Positions 22,344-30,409 of a DNA stretch of 37,279 nucleotides are shown here, piece after piece. The notes beneath the pieces were generated by a model. The model ran no database searches, was not told where the DNA came from, and saw only the letters and a list, made by a program, of their open reading frames with translations. Each line of letters begins with the position of its first letter. The first letter of the stretch is position 1. The stretch lies in the NCBI GenBank assembly GCA_022824615.1, contig JAJDZM010000002.1, positions 1-37,279 on the forward strand, read 5' to 3'. Both the position numbers and the translations under genes were made by a program. The DNA is from Candidatus Binatia bacterium. Its GTDB lineage: Bacteria; Desulfobacterota; Binatia; Bin18.

Positions 22344-22952
22344 CTACGGTCGCTTGACCGCGACAACGATCAACAATTTTTCCTCGTCCGTATATTGCGT
22401 CACCGTCAGGCCATACGATCCGAGGAAGGCATGCGCTTCGTCCTGTGAGGGGAGCGCCGTTATGGGAAACGGCTCCGAGCGGACGAGCCCTTCGACAAAC
22501 TCCCGGCCCTCCGGGTGACTGATCACGACCCGCCCGCCCGGTCGCAGCATGCGCATGATATTGCGCAAGGCTCCGGGCTTGTCCGCGATATTGCCGTACA
22601 TGCCATTCATGAAGACCACATCGACACAGGCGTCGGGCAGGTCCAGGTCCCGGATGTCACATTGGTGGCGTTCGACTTCAGGATAACGCTTTGCGACCTG
22701 TTCCAGCATCTTGCTCGACAGATCACAGGCGTAGATACAGCCGGGCCGATACTGCCGAATGTCGGGCATGAGTGCCCCCGTCCCCGTCCCGACATCCAGC
22801 ACATTTTCTCCCGCCTGAATGTCGGGCGCGGCAACGATACGTTCCATGCGGGCGCAGACATCCTGGGGTAATTCGACCAGAAAACGGTCGTACACATTAT
22901 CAAACGCCTGGCGCTGTTTTGCGTTGAATTGGGCAATCTGTTCATCGTTCAT
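22344..22952 (-). CDS. Class I SAM-dependent methyltransferase
   Basis: This 202-residue protein has the Rossmann methyltransferase core. Motif I is V-L-D-V-G-T-G-T-G-A-L near 33-43, the acidic residue ending strand 2 is in Y-A-C-D-L-S-S-K-M-L, C-D-I-R-D-L-D-L-P follows, and M-L-R-P-G-G-R-V-V-I-S-H-P comes next. It resembles small-molecule methyltransferases of the UbiE/type 11 group, and the substrate cannot be told. The start is ATG 22952 after AAGGAAAAAC; a longer reading from 22982 would overlap the upstream gene. It lies eight bases after the Uma2-like gene and is probably co-transcribed. Confidence 0.85.
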   Translation of the reverse strand: MNDEQIAQFNAKQRQAFDNVYDRFLVELPQDVCARMERIVAAPDIQAGENVLDVGTGTGALMPDIRQYRPGCIYACDLSSKMLEQVAKRYPEVERHQCDIRDLDLPDACVDVVFMNGMYGNIADKPGALRNIMRMLRPGGRVVISHPEGREFVEGLVRSEPFPITALPSQDEAHAFLGSYGLTVTQYTDEEKLLIVVAVKRP

Positions 22953-22960
22953 GTTTTTCC

Positions 22961-23533
22961 TTATCCTTCTTGCTCCGGCCACCAGCGGCCCAGGTCAATC
23001 TCAATGGCATCAAAGGGTTCGGCCCGTATCAGGCCACTCCCGCCGTATGTACTCGCCACAACCCAGCGTTGCGATTCCAGACGATACACTTCCAGGGTGC
23101 GCAGACCGGGATCGACCAGCCACAAATGACCCACCTGCTCTCGGGCATAGATCGGCATTTTGAGCACCCGGTCGCTACGGCCCGTGCTGGGCGACACCAC
23201 CTCACACACCCAATCAGGAGCCAGTTCGCTATACGGCACATCTTCCAGCACGGGCATACGTTCTCTTCGCCACCCGGCGATATCCGGAACGAGAATATCT
23301 GCACCAAGATGCACTTCCGGCTCGAAAAGAATCCACCAGCCCCCAGGACCGTCGGGTCCATCGGGACTCCGGGAGAAGGAACCAATATCTTGTATAATCG
23401 AGGAAGAAGCATGGGCGTGGGGGAAGGACGGCCGGGGCGCGGTCGTCAATTCGCCGTCAATGATCTCCGCAACAAAACGCTCAGGGACCTGGAGCAGGTC
23501 CGCATAGGTGGCTCGTTTCCGCGCCGGGTTCAT
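22961..23533 (-). CDS. Uma2 family (DUF820) nuclease-fold protein
   Basis: This 190-residue protein is a Uma2/DUF820 member of the PD-(D/E)XK nuclease superfamily. Key stretches are I-I-D-G-E-L near the N-terminus, L-V-P-D-I-A-G-W-R, W-V-C-E-V-V-S-P-S-T-G-R-S-D-R, K in V-L-K-M-P-I-Y-A-R, then G-H-L-W-L-V-D-P-G-L-R-T-L-E-V-Y. The Asp, Glu and Lys of the fold all seem present. Members are very numerous in some bacteria and their role is unproven. A Pro/Gly-rich insertion (P-D-G-P-D-G-P-G-G) sits near residue 57. The ATG at 23533 has no strong ribosome site. The methyltransferase gene follows after eight bases. Confidence 0.88.
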   Translation of the reverse strand: MNPARKRATYADLLQVPERFVAEIIDGELTTAPRPSFPHAHASSSIIQDIGSFSRSPDGPDGPGGWWILFEPEVHLGADILVPDIAGWRRERMPVLEDVPYSELAPDWVCEVVSPSTGRSDRVLKMPIYAREQVGHLWLVDPGLRTLEVYRLESQRWVVASTYGGSGLIRAEPFDAIEIDLGRWWPEQEG

Positions 23534-23650
23534 GGCGGGGAACTTACCACGGGCTTGACAGCCGGGGAAGCAGTACTGCGGGTGAACTGTGGTCAGCGGG
23601 AGAGAAAAAGCCTGTGCTTGGGGGAATATCTGACAGTGAGGAGTGTCCTC

Positions 23651-24112
23651 ATGAGTACGGCGGTATCCACTCCGTTGCCCGCTCTCAGCTTATACGACAA
23701 AAATTTCCACGCCTGGATTTTTCAGACTGCGGATCTCCTTCGACAAGGGCGGTTGGCTGAAATTGACGCAGGACATGTTGCGGAGGAGTTGGAAGACATG
23801 GGGAAACGCGAGCGTTGGGCCCTGGAAAGCCACACCAGAAACGTGACTCTGCGTTTGCTCAAGTGGCGCTATCAGTCAGACAGGTGCACGCCCTCCTGGC
23901 GTAAATCTATTTGGAACGAACGCCTTGAGATTCAGACCCTTCTAAAGGACAGTCCGAGTCTGACGAGCCAACCGGTCCAGATGTTGGCGAACGCCTATCC
24001 TGCGGCCCGGGCGGACGCTGTCGATGAGACCGGACTGAGCGAGGAGGTGTTTCCAGCGCAGTGCCCGTTTACCGTTGAGCAGGTTTTGGATGCGGGGTAT
24101 TGGGGAGAGTGA
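23651..24112 (+). CDS. DUF29 family protein
   Basis: This 153-residue protein is a DUF29 member: L-Y-D-K-N-F-H-A-W-I-F-Q-T-A-D-L-L-R-Q-G at the start, then I-D-A-G-H-V-A-E-E-L-E-D-M-G-K-R-E-R, L-L-K-W-R-Y-Q near the middle, and the helical C-terminus ending F-T-V-E-Q-V-L-D. The family is all-helical, of unknown function, and very common in cyanobacteria and some other bacteria with many Uma2 genes. It is divergent from the Uma2 gene here. ATG 23651 follows AGGAG with eight bases of spacing; the longer upstream frame is only the antisense of Uma2. Confidence 0.87.
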   Translation: MSTAVSTPLPALSLYDKNFHAWIFQTADLLRQGRLAEIDAGHVAEELEDMGKRERWALESHTRNVTLRLLKWRYQSDRCTPSWRKSIWNERLEIQTLLKDSPSLTSQPVQMLANAYPAARADAVDETGLSEEVFPAQCPFTVEQVLDAGYWGE

Positions 24113-24115
24113 GGA

Positions 24116-24138
24116 CAGACACAGGGGTCTGCCCCTAC
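24116..24138. repeat. GTAGGGGC-family palindromic element
   Basis: CAGAC and GTCTG form a short stem and are followed by CCCCTAC. On the minus strand it begins GTAGGGGCAGAC, like the elements at 14626 and 27621. It lies between convergent DUF29 and esterase genes. Confidence 0.5.
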
Positions 24139-24154
24139 GAGTATTCTGGCTTTC

Positions 24155-25051
24155 CTAGGCTGCGGCCCATTGTTCGCGCAGGAACTCTCCTACCCGTTTA
24201 ATGCCCCTTTTGCCCTCATCCAGCATAGGGTGAAAGGCGTGCCAGACGTGGATCATATTGTCCCAGATTTCGAGACTGCACTCGACACCCGCCGCTTTTG
24301 CCTTTTCGTCGAATATCATGGCGTCATCCAGCAGAATCTCATCCCGACCGGCATGGATCAACACCGGTGGTAAGCCGCTGAGATCGGCCAGATTGGGCGA
24401 CGCATACGGATGCGTGGGGTCGCTGTCACCAACATAGAGGCCCGCCATGCGTTTGAGACCGTGGCCCGTCACCATGGGGTCGACTGCGGCTCGGGTCTGA
24501 TACGACTCATTCGAGCAGGTCATATCCGACCACGGGCTGATCGCCACCGCGGCCGCAGGCATAGGGACCCCTTTGTCACGCGCCGCAACCAAGGTCGCCA
24601 GGGTCAAGCCACCCCCGGCTGAGTCCCCGCCAATAGCCAGATTTTCTGGTGAAAACCCTTGCGCAATCAGCCATCTGAGTGAGGCGACGCCATCGTCAAC
24701 CGCGGCCGGAAAGGGGTCTTCCGGTGCCAGCCGATAATCCACGAGCAACACCGCGGCTTGGGTGCAGCGGGAGATTTCTCCAGCCAGCGACCGGTGCGTG
24801 TTGATCGAGCCGACGACGTAGCCTCCGCCGTGCAGATAGAGGATAGCCCGCTCGGCCTGACTACCCGGCGCGCGGACCCACTCTGCGGCGCAGGCCGCCA
24901 CGCTGACCGCCTCGGTTTCAATATCGTCCGCGGCCGGGAAGGCCAGCTTCTCCATGCTTTTGCGCATGGCCTCAATCGGCGGTTCAACATCCGCCGGGAG
25001 CTGTTTTTCGCGTAAAATCTGTTTCAGCTTGTCAATACTCATGCCTGCCAT
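24155..25051 (-). CDS. HSL-type alpha/beta hydrolase (esterase/lipase)
   Basis: This 298-residue protein is a hormone-sensitive-lipase-like esterase. It has the oxyanion motif Y-L-H-G-G-G-Y-V, the nucleophile motif G-G-D-S-A-G-G-G-L, the acid in H-A-G-R-D-E-I-L-L-D-D, and the base in M-I-H-V-W-H-A-F, all in the family order and spacing. Such enzymes hydrolyse short acyl esters in the cytoplasm. The start is ATG 25051, seven bases after AAGGAGG; a longer reading from 25111 passes through that ribosome site. It seems to be a single-gene unit, divergent from the ParA gene, and has no visible link with the neighbours. Confidence 0.92.
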   Translation of the reverse strand: MAGMSIDKLKQILREKQLPADVEPPIEAMRKSMEKLAFPAADDIETEAVSVAACAAEWVRAPGSQAERAILYLHGGGYVVGSINTHRSLAGEISRCTQAAVLLVDYRLAPEDPFPAAVDDGVASLRWLIAQGFSPENLAIGGDSAGGGLTLATLVAARDKGVPMPAAAVAISPWSDMTCSNESYQTRAAVDPMVTGHGLKRMAGLYVGDSDPTHPYASPNLADLSGLPPVLIHAGRDEILLDDAMIFDEKAKAAGVECSLEIWDNMIHVWHAFHPMLDEGKRGIKRVGEFLREQWAAA

Positions 25052-25164
25052 TGGCTTCCCTCCTTCGCGTGCTAGTGTAGACACCCTATGCTTCATCGCT
25101 GCCATTGTCACTATTGCCCGCTTGCTGTACCGCAGGGAGAGGGCCCAGCCTGGGTTTGAGTGAA

Positions 25165-26085
25165 ATGCAGGTATTGGCGCTCTACCATATGAAAGGAGGG
25201 GTAGGTAAAACGGCCGCGGCGGTCAATCTTTCCTATCTGGCCGCACAGTCCGGAGCCCGGACCTTGCTGTGCGATCTCGATCCTCAGGCTTCGGCCACCT
25301 ATTACTTTCGCGTCCAACCCAAGCTCAAAGCCAAGAAAAGAGTGTTTGCGCGTAGTGGAAAGCCGCTTGAAAAGAGTATTAAGGCGACCGATTTTGCCCG
25401 CCTGGAGCTGCTCCCCGGCGCATTGTCTCATCGCCACCTGACAGAGGTGTTTCAGCAAGCCAAACATCCGACGCGCTGCCTGCACCGCAGCTTGGCCGTG
25501 CTTCAGGACGAATACCAGTATGTGATCCTCGACTGTCCGTCCGGAGTGAGCCTGGTTGCGCAAAATGTTTTCTATACCGCGGACTACGTTCTGATTCCCA
25601 TTGTCCCCTCACCGCTGTCGGTCCATGCCTATCAGCAGCTCCGGACGTTTTACACCAAACACGGCTATAACCCCGACAAGCTCCGCACGTTTTTCTCCAT
25701 GGTGGAACGGCAAAAAAAACTGCATCGGTCTGTCATGCGGGAACTGACCGCTTCTCACCCCGAAGCCCTGCCACAGGCCATCCCATATCTCGTCGATGTC
25801 GAAAACATGGGCATCCACCGGGAACCGGTCCTCGTCTCGCTTCCGCAGTCCCGGGCATCCCAGGCGTATGAACGGTTGTGGACAGCAGTGGAAACGCTGC
25901 TCAATCAGGCTCAGCCAGGCTCTCCGCCCGCTCTTGCTGATCCTGATGGCCTTGCGGCCCGGCAATCTCAACCCGGTCAGGATCGCTCAATGGCAGAATC
26001 ATCGGAGCAACCACCGCGGTCAACACCTGAAACTCCTCCACAACCTGCTGTTGCAGAGCCTGCCGCTCTGAAGTCAGCGAAGTAA
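25165..26085 (+). CDS. ParA / MinD-type ATPase
   Basis: This 306-residue protein has the deviant Walker A motif K-G-G-V-G-K-T at 10-16, L-C-D-L-D-P-Q-A-S and the Walker B strand Y-V-I-L-D-C-P-S-G. These mark a ParA-type ATPase that binds nucleoid DNA and positions a cargo. No ParB gene or parS-like site is seen. Residues after about 250 are low-complexity (P, Q, S, E) and are encoded antisense to the end of the CHAD gene, with a 185-base convergent overlap. ParA genes next to CHAD genes may serve the partition of polyphosphate granules, as CHAD binds polyphosphate (inference). The ribosome site before ATG 25165 is weak. Confidence 0.9.
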   Translation: MQVLALYHMKGGVGKTAAAVNLSYLAAQSGARTLLCDLDPQASATYYFRVQPKLKAKKRVFARSGKPLEKSIKATDFARLELLPGALSHRHLTEVFQQAKHPTRCLHRSLAVLQDEYQYVILDCPSGVSLVAQNVFYTADYVLIPIVPSPLSVHAYQQLRTFYTKHGYNPDKLRTFFSMVERQKKLHRSVMRELTASHPEALPQAIPYLVDVENMGIHREPVLVSLPQSRASQAYERLWTAVETLLNQAQPGSPPALADPDGLAARQSQPGQDRSMAESSEQPPRSTPETPPQPAVAEPAALKSAK

Positions 26086-27508
26086 GCAGGACTCCCAGAG
26101 CAGAGTGTGTGCCGTTTTCGTGAAAGGCAAAACCTCCGCCGGTCGTGCTGAACTCCTGGATCAGGGCACTCTGTACACTGATGTCCTGTATCCGACCGAG
26201 GGTCCGCTGGACGCGCTTCAACTGCTTGAGCACGTCTCGGACCGGGAGTTCGGGCAGGCCGGTAATGAAAAAATCCAGCAGATAGCGGAGTTTTTTACAT
26301 GCGATTCTCAGCCTGTGGAGTTGCTCGCTGTCGGCGCGTTGCAGGCTGTCCGGCTCGATTGAGACGAGGGCGCGGCATTTCTCGACCACCCGGTCGGGGA
26401 CGAACTCTTTGACGGCTGGGGTATGGGAGTCGTTGTCTTCAGGCTGGCCGGCAAACGCTTCCCACTCTCGGATCACTGCTCGATAGCGCTTGGTCTCAAA
26501 GGTCTTTATCAGGGTCCGATAGTGTTCCCGCCGTTCCTGCTGGAGAAAGGCGGAAAACGGCTGAAGGGCGGCCCGGCTGTCAGCCGGAAGCCGTTGACGG
26601 TAGGCGTCCTGCACCAGGAGAAAAGCATCCAGATCCCGTGCGCTCCCGGTGGACCGGCCAAGCTGGGCCAGGTCTTTTCGAAACCGCTGTACTGCTTTTC
26701 TGGGAAAAACCTCACGCGTCTGCCCGAGCAGGGAGCGTGCCCGTCTGACGGCAACCCGAAAGTCGTGCAAATAAAGCGGATCATCCCCCTGACGCAGACC
26801 CCGCTCGTTGTAGCGCACCATGGCCAGGAGGAGGCGCAAGAGACGGCGGACTGCCCACTCAACCGGGACTTCCGGCTGTATCGGTAGCGGGCGTTTGATC
26901 GAATATTTCCCCGGAGAGCGACCGGTTGTCGCCAACACCTCTTGGTGAGCGCTCTCGGTCGCTGGTATGAGGTCTTGCTCCCTGCACCACAGCACTAATC
27001 GGTGTGCCTCTTGCTGATAACCTCTGAGCGGCTGGACCCAGATACGCGGTCGGAGGGAACGCCGTTGATTTTTCTTAGCGAGCGTGTGCTCTTCAATAAA
27101 CAGGCGCACCGTTGTCTTCTGGCGCTGGTCGAGTATCCGTATCGGGATGATACGCGTGTGCAGGCTGAAGAGCGGGGTGAGCGGAAGGTCGTCAATCAGC
27201 GCCACCAGGCGCTCTCGCAAACGGCTGGGCGGCAAATCCGTGGCAGTCGCAGGAAGACTGGGACACGGCAACTCTTCAAGCGGGAAGATGGCATCATACG
27301 ACCGGAGGGCAAGCGTCTTCGCGTTCGCACCCAGGGCCAGACGGTACAGGCTGAGTTGCCAGTCCGCCGTGTCGTACTGAGTCCGCCGCTCAGTTGTGAG
27401 CGGCTCTTTATGGATGGAGAATGTCTCTGCCAGGGCATCGAGGAGTTTTTTTCGACTCCAGCGCCCTCGGGGGAGGAATTGAATATCAGCAAGGTGTTCT
27501 CTTGGCAT
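25901..27508 (-). CDS. CYTH-like/CHAD domain protein (polyphosphate-binding type)
   Basis: This is a protein of 535 residues from ATG 27508. The C-terminal half is a CHAD domain with two histidine-centred repeats: H-D-F-R-V-A-V-R-R-A-R-S and, later, H-R-L-R-I-A-C-K-K-L-R-Y. CHAD domains bind polyphosphate through such His/Arg/Lys faces and locate to granules. The N-terminal third looks like a degenerate CYTH (triphosphate tunnel) domain, with Y-D-T-A-D-W-Q-L and K-T-T-V-R-L-F-I-E-E, but its active-site set was not confirmed. The start is uncertain because no good ribosome site is seen and the frame stays open upstream into repeat DNA. The last 60 codons lie antisense to the ParA gene. Confidence 0.85.
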   Translation of the reverse strand: MPREHLADIQFLPRGRWSRKKLLDALAETFSIHKEPLTTERRTQYDTADWQLSLYRLALGANAKTLALRSYDAIFPLEELPCPSLPATATDLPPSRLRERLVALIDDLPLTPLFSLHTRIIPIRILDQRQKTTVRLFIEEHTLAKKNQRRSLRPRIWVQPLRGYQQEAHRLVLWCREQDLIPATESAHQEVLATTGRSPGKYSIKRPLPIQPEVPVEWAVRRLLRLLLAMVRYNERGLRQGDDPLYLHDFRVAVRRARSLLGQTREVFPRKAVQRFRKDLAQLGRSTGSARDLDAFLLVQDAYRQRLPADSRAALQPFSAFLQQERREHYRTLIKTFETKRYRAVIREWEAFAGQPEDNDSHTPAVKEFVPDRVVEKCRALVSIEPDSLQRADSEQLHRLRIACKKLRYLLDFFITGLPELPVRDVLKQLKRVQRTLGRIQDISVQSALIQEFSTTGGGFAFHENGTHSALGVLLTSLTSERQALQQQVVEEFQVLTAVVAPMILPLSDPDRVEIAGPQGHQDQQERAESLAEPD

Positions 27509-27620
27509 GCGCCCGACGAGAGCGCTTCGAGATTTCTGTCTGATCCCCTGCCCTCGCGCCTGTACTTGTAGCGCAGCCCCCCTTGCTCCGACAATACCGG
27601 TCCGGCGGATGGGAGCCAAC

Positions 27621-27646
27621 GGGCAACCACAGAGGGTTGCCCCTAC
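27621..27646. repeat. GTAGGGGC-family palindromic element
   Basis: GGGCAACC at 27621-27628 pairs perfectly with GGTTGCCC at 27635-27642 around a six-base loop, followed by CTAC. On the minus strand it reads GTAGGGGCAACC. It lies between the CHAD gene and the polymerase gene. Confidence 0.65.
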
Positions 27647-27679
27647 GGAGGGGCCCCAACCACTAGCCACTGACCACTC

Positions 27680-29506
27680 CTACCCGTCCAGCGGCACGCC
27701 GGCCCAGTTTTTGCCGATCACCGCTTCGACTGCAATCGGAACCCGGTCCGCCACAATCTCTCGCATGGCTTCAACCATATGGCTGGTCAGCCAGGCCTGG
27801 GTGGCTTGGGCATCGGCCAGGGGCGCTTCGACCAGAATCTCGTCGTGGACGCAGGCAACGGGTGTTGCCTGCGGCGCTTGGTCGCGGTGTTCAAACAGGC
27901 GCGCCAGAGCCAGCTTGAAGCCGTCGCCCCCCGTCCCTTGCACCGGGATATTGAGGAGCACGTTAAAGTGCCGTACCCCCAGGAAACGGCGACCGGTGAG
28001 GGTGCGGGTTGCGAGGCTACTCTCCTGATGCCTCACCTGCTCGGCCTGTTGTTTGGCCTGCTGATGCCAGCGGGCAATGCCCTGATAGGTCAGAAAGAAC
28101 GCGCGGTGGTATTGGGCCGCTTCCCGGTCGGACATGCGGACACCATACTTTGCCTCCGCATCCTGTTTCAGGCCGTTCACCCCCATACCGTACAACAGGC
28201 CGAAATTAACGCTCTTGGCGAGTTGGCGGTGGTGCGGTTCGACCTGGTTCAGCGGGATGTGCAGGATGCGCGAGGCCGTCAGGGCGTGCAGGTCGGTTTC
28301 CTCTCGAAACGCTTGCAGCATGGTCGGGTCGTTGGCCAGGACCGCGGCAATCCGCAGTTCGACCTGGGAATAGTCGGCCTTGATCAGGGCCCTTTCCGGA
28401 GCGGCGCAAAAGCAGGCGCGAAAGGCGCGCGCCTTTGGGATCTGCTGGATGTTTGGGCCGCCACAACTCATGCGCCCGGTGGCGGTCCCGTTTTGAAAAT
28501 ACACCGGATACACCCGGCCCGAGTCCGCATCGAAAAACGAGTCAATTACACTCCGGCCATAGGTACTGACCCGTTTGGCGACTTCTTTATGGCTGACCAG
28601 AAGTGCGGCAATGGGATGATCGATTTTCCTGAGCGTAGCAGAGCGGACATTGGGCAACTCGATCCCGAGGGTCTGGAACAGGGCCTTGATTTGCTGCGAT
28701 GACGCCCAGTTGATGGACATACCGACATCCCGGGCGTAGGCGTGGAGTTGATGGGTGAGCGCTTCGAGTTGGGCTTCATCTTCCAGCGTCCGCGCCAGCC
28801 AGCCCTGGGCGTCAAAGGCGATACCGGCGAGTTCCAGCCAGGCCAGCGCCTTGACGCAGCGAAATTCAATCTCCGCCGCCCGTTCCAGACCCGCCTCGAC
28901 CAGGGCCGGACCCAAGCGGTCGTACAGCGGCCACAGCACCCCCACATCCCGAGCGGCGTACTCACACTGGGCAGGACTGAGTTCTCCCGACCAGTCGGCA
29001 GTTTGCAAGTGTTTCGGCAGGGCTCGACCCAATTCCTGTTCCACCACCTCTTCGAGACTATGGCGGACGCGCAGCCCGGCTTTGAGCACCTGGCTGGCTA
29101 ACATGGTGTCAAAGACGGTATCAGGCCAGGGACAGCCAGCGGAGACAAGAAATTTCAGATCAAACTTGGCATTGTGGAGCAGCCAGCAACGCGGGGCACT
29201 GAACAGGGGGAAGAGGGCGGCAATGGGGATGCGACGCACATCAAACAGATAGGCGTGGTCGGGTGTCGCAATCTGGATGAGCCGCAGGGAGTCTGTCCGA
29301 AAGTCGAGCCCGGTTGTCTCGGTATCGCAGGATAAGACGGGAGCGGCATGCAGGCCGGGCAGCACACGCTCAAGCTGAGCGGATTCCGTCACCACGGTGT
29401 ACCCAGGCGTTTCACATATGGACAGAGCCTCGGACGGAGCCGTCTGGCTGGCCTGAGAGGTCATCTCTTCCGGGAAGAGAACGCCTTGTTCGTATAGCTG
29501 CACCAT
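27680..29506 (-). CDS. Family A DNA polymerase with 3'-5' exonuclease, lacking the 5' nuclease
   Basis: This is a protein of 608 residues from ATG 29506. The exonuclease motifs are complete: C-D-T-E-T-T-G-L-D, H-N-A-K-F-D-L-K-F-L and Y-A-A-R-D-V. Polymerase motif A is D-Y-S-Q-V-E-L-R-I, motif B is R-Q-L-A-K-S-V-N-F-G-L-L-Y-G, and motif C is V-H-D-E. The 5'-3' nuclease domain of PolA is absent and the whole protein is about two thirds the length of PolA, similar to phage or accessory polymerases. It should copy DNA and proofread. It may aid repair or come from an old phage. An extra GTG start lies four codons upstream. The ribosome site is weak. Confidence 0.93.
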   Translation of the reverse strand: MVQLYEQGVLFPEEMTSQASQTAPSEALSICETPGYTVVTESAQLERVLPGLHAAPVLSCDTETTGLDFRTDSLRLIQIATPDHAYLFDVRRIPIAALFPLFSAPRCWLLHNAKFDLKFLVSAGCPWPDTVFDTMLASQVLKAGLRVRHSLEEVVEQELGRALPKHLQTADWSGELSPAQCEYAARDVGVLWPLYDRLGPALVEAGLERAAEIEFRCVKALAWLELAGIAFDAQGWLARTLEDEAQLEALTHQLHAYARDVGMSINWASSQQIKALFQTLGIELPNVRSATLRKIDHPIAALLVSHKEVAKRVSTYGRSVIDSFFDADSGRVYPVYFQNGTATGRMSCGGPNIQQIPKARAFRACFCAAPERALIKADYSQVELRIAAVLANDPTMLQAFREETDLHALTASRILHIPLNQVEPHHRQLAKSVNFGLLYGMGVNGLKQDAEAKYGVRMSDREAAQYHRAFFLTYQGIARWHQQAKQQAEQVRHQESSLATRTLTGRRFLGVRHFNVLLNIPVQGTGGDGFKLALARLFEHRDQAPQATPVACVHDEILVEAPLADAQATQAWLTSHMVEAMREIVADRVPIAVEAVIGKNWAGVPLDG

Positions 29507-29572
29507 GCTTCGTCTCACCGAAAGAGAGCTATGCTATTACTCTTCAGAACCTCACGCCACACGTAAATGTTG

Positions 29573-29860
29573 CTATTTCTGCTCGTTGGATTCGGCTCCG
29601 CGCACCTCGGATTTGGGCACCGTGCAGACGACACTATCGCCCCCATATAGCCCCAGGCACTCCCAGCGGTATTCGCTCGCCGTGTCCTCCTCACCGCGGC
29701 CTGAATAGCGCCCAGACACACAACTATTGCGGGTGCTCCCGCATTGCCCGTTAACCCGGGCTAGGCATGTCGGCGAGTCTGCCCCGTATGCCCTCTCACA
29801 GGTCCACTCACAGGCCGCAATGTCTGCTGCTGCCGTGCTGCGCGCACGAATTCGGTAATC
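29573..29860 (-). pseudogene. Out-of-frame Cys-rich C-terminal module of the secreted-protein gene
   Basis: A frame with no start codon at its head stays open from 29860 to the TAG at 29573. It reads A-C-E-W-T-C-E-R-A-Y-G-A-D-S-P-T-C, then V-N-G-Q-C-G-S-T-R-N-S-C and Y-R-W-E-C-L-G-L-Y-G-G-D-S-V-V-C. The W-x-C...G-x-D-S-x-x-C block occurs twice, so this is a tandem Cys-rich extracellular repeat. It is offset from the frame of the 29761-30204 gene and runs past that gene's stop into the gap before the polymerase gene. A frameshift or deletion near 29820-29850 has probably split one larger secreted protein. Confidence 0.6.
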
Positions 29861-30204
29861 TCAAAAAGCCCGTCGTTATGGGCATGGGCTCCCTTCTCTT
29901 CCCCATAGGCATCCTCATAGGTACGATAACGTCCGCGCACTTCCACAAAGAGTCTACCAGACTTCGACAACTGCCTAATATCTGCTCCGTCATATGCCTC
30001 CAAGAGGGCAGAAAAGGCCGGACTGTCCCTATCCACCGCCCATAATTCAAAAACATGACACGGGGTCAAACTATTGTCCCCCTCCCCCTCAAAACCACCC
30101 CTATATAAGCCCGTCACAGTGATGATTTCGCGGTCCTGTGCTCGTACTTGATCGCTGGTCAGCATCAACAGCAGTAGAACGACATACAGTGGGTTTAGCC
30201 GCAT
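29761..30204 (-). CDS. Secreted protein of unknown function, probably truncated by frameshift
   Basis: This is a protein of 147 residues from ATG 30204, which follows AGGTGAAGAT. Residues 1-23 are a clear signal peptide (hydrophobic L-rich core, R-A-Q at its end), so the product is exported. The mature part includes I-I-T-V-T-G-L-Y-R-G-G-F-E-G-E-G-D and F-V-E-V-R-G-R-Y-R, a likely beta-rich fold with no name I know. After about residue 127 the sequence turns into Arg-rich filler that is the wrong frame of a Cys-rich module (see 29573-29860). The intact ancestor would have been longer. It is divergent from the HAD gene with a 22-base palindrome between them. Confidence 0.65.
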   Translation of the reverse strand: MRLNPLYVVLLLLMLTSDQVRAQDREIITVTGLYRGGFEGEGDNSLTPCHVFELWAVDRDSPAFSALLEAYDGADIRQLSKSGRLFVEVRGRYRTYEDAYGEEKGAHAHNDGLFEITEFVRAARQQQTLRPVSGPVRGHTGQTRRHA

Positions 30205-30284
30205 ATCTTCACCTAGAGACTTTGGGTGTTGAAACAGCTTCGCCAAGTGCGTCTCTCTAGTCAATAATCATATGAACCTGCACT

Positions 30285-30306
30285 TCAAATTATCATGATA
30301 ATTTGA
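30285..30306. promoter_or_regulatory. Perfect 22-base AT-rich palindrome, possible operator
   Basis: The half-site TCAAATTATCA is followed directly by its exact reverse complement. It lies between divergent genes, 80 bases before the secreted-protein start and 103 before the HAD start, in an AT-rich gap within GC-rich DNA. The symmetry and place suggest a dimeric regulator's site. A hairpin terminator is less likely because it would face no gene end. Confidence 0.45.
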
Positions 30307-30409
30307 ACCATTACCCCGTTTTAACACCCCGGAATCATTTCATCAGAAATTATGTTAAAGTAAGACGCTGGGGTAAGACCGAATCAAAGGAGAACAAAAG
30401 CATATCCGC

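Noticed and set aside
23555-23560. TTGACA in the gap between Uma2 and DUF29 genes
   Set aside because: No -10-like hexamer lies at 16-18 bases downstream.
22970-23650. Upstream extension of the DUF29 frame
   Set aside because: It is the antisense of the Uma2 gene; a clear AGGAG precedes the ATG at 23651.
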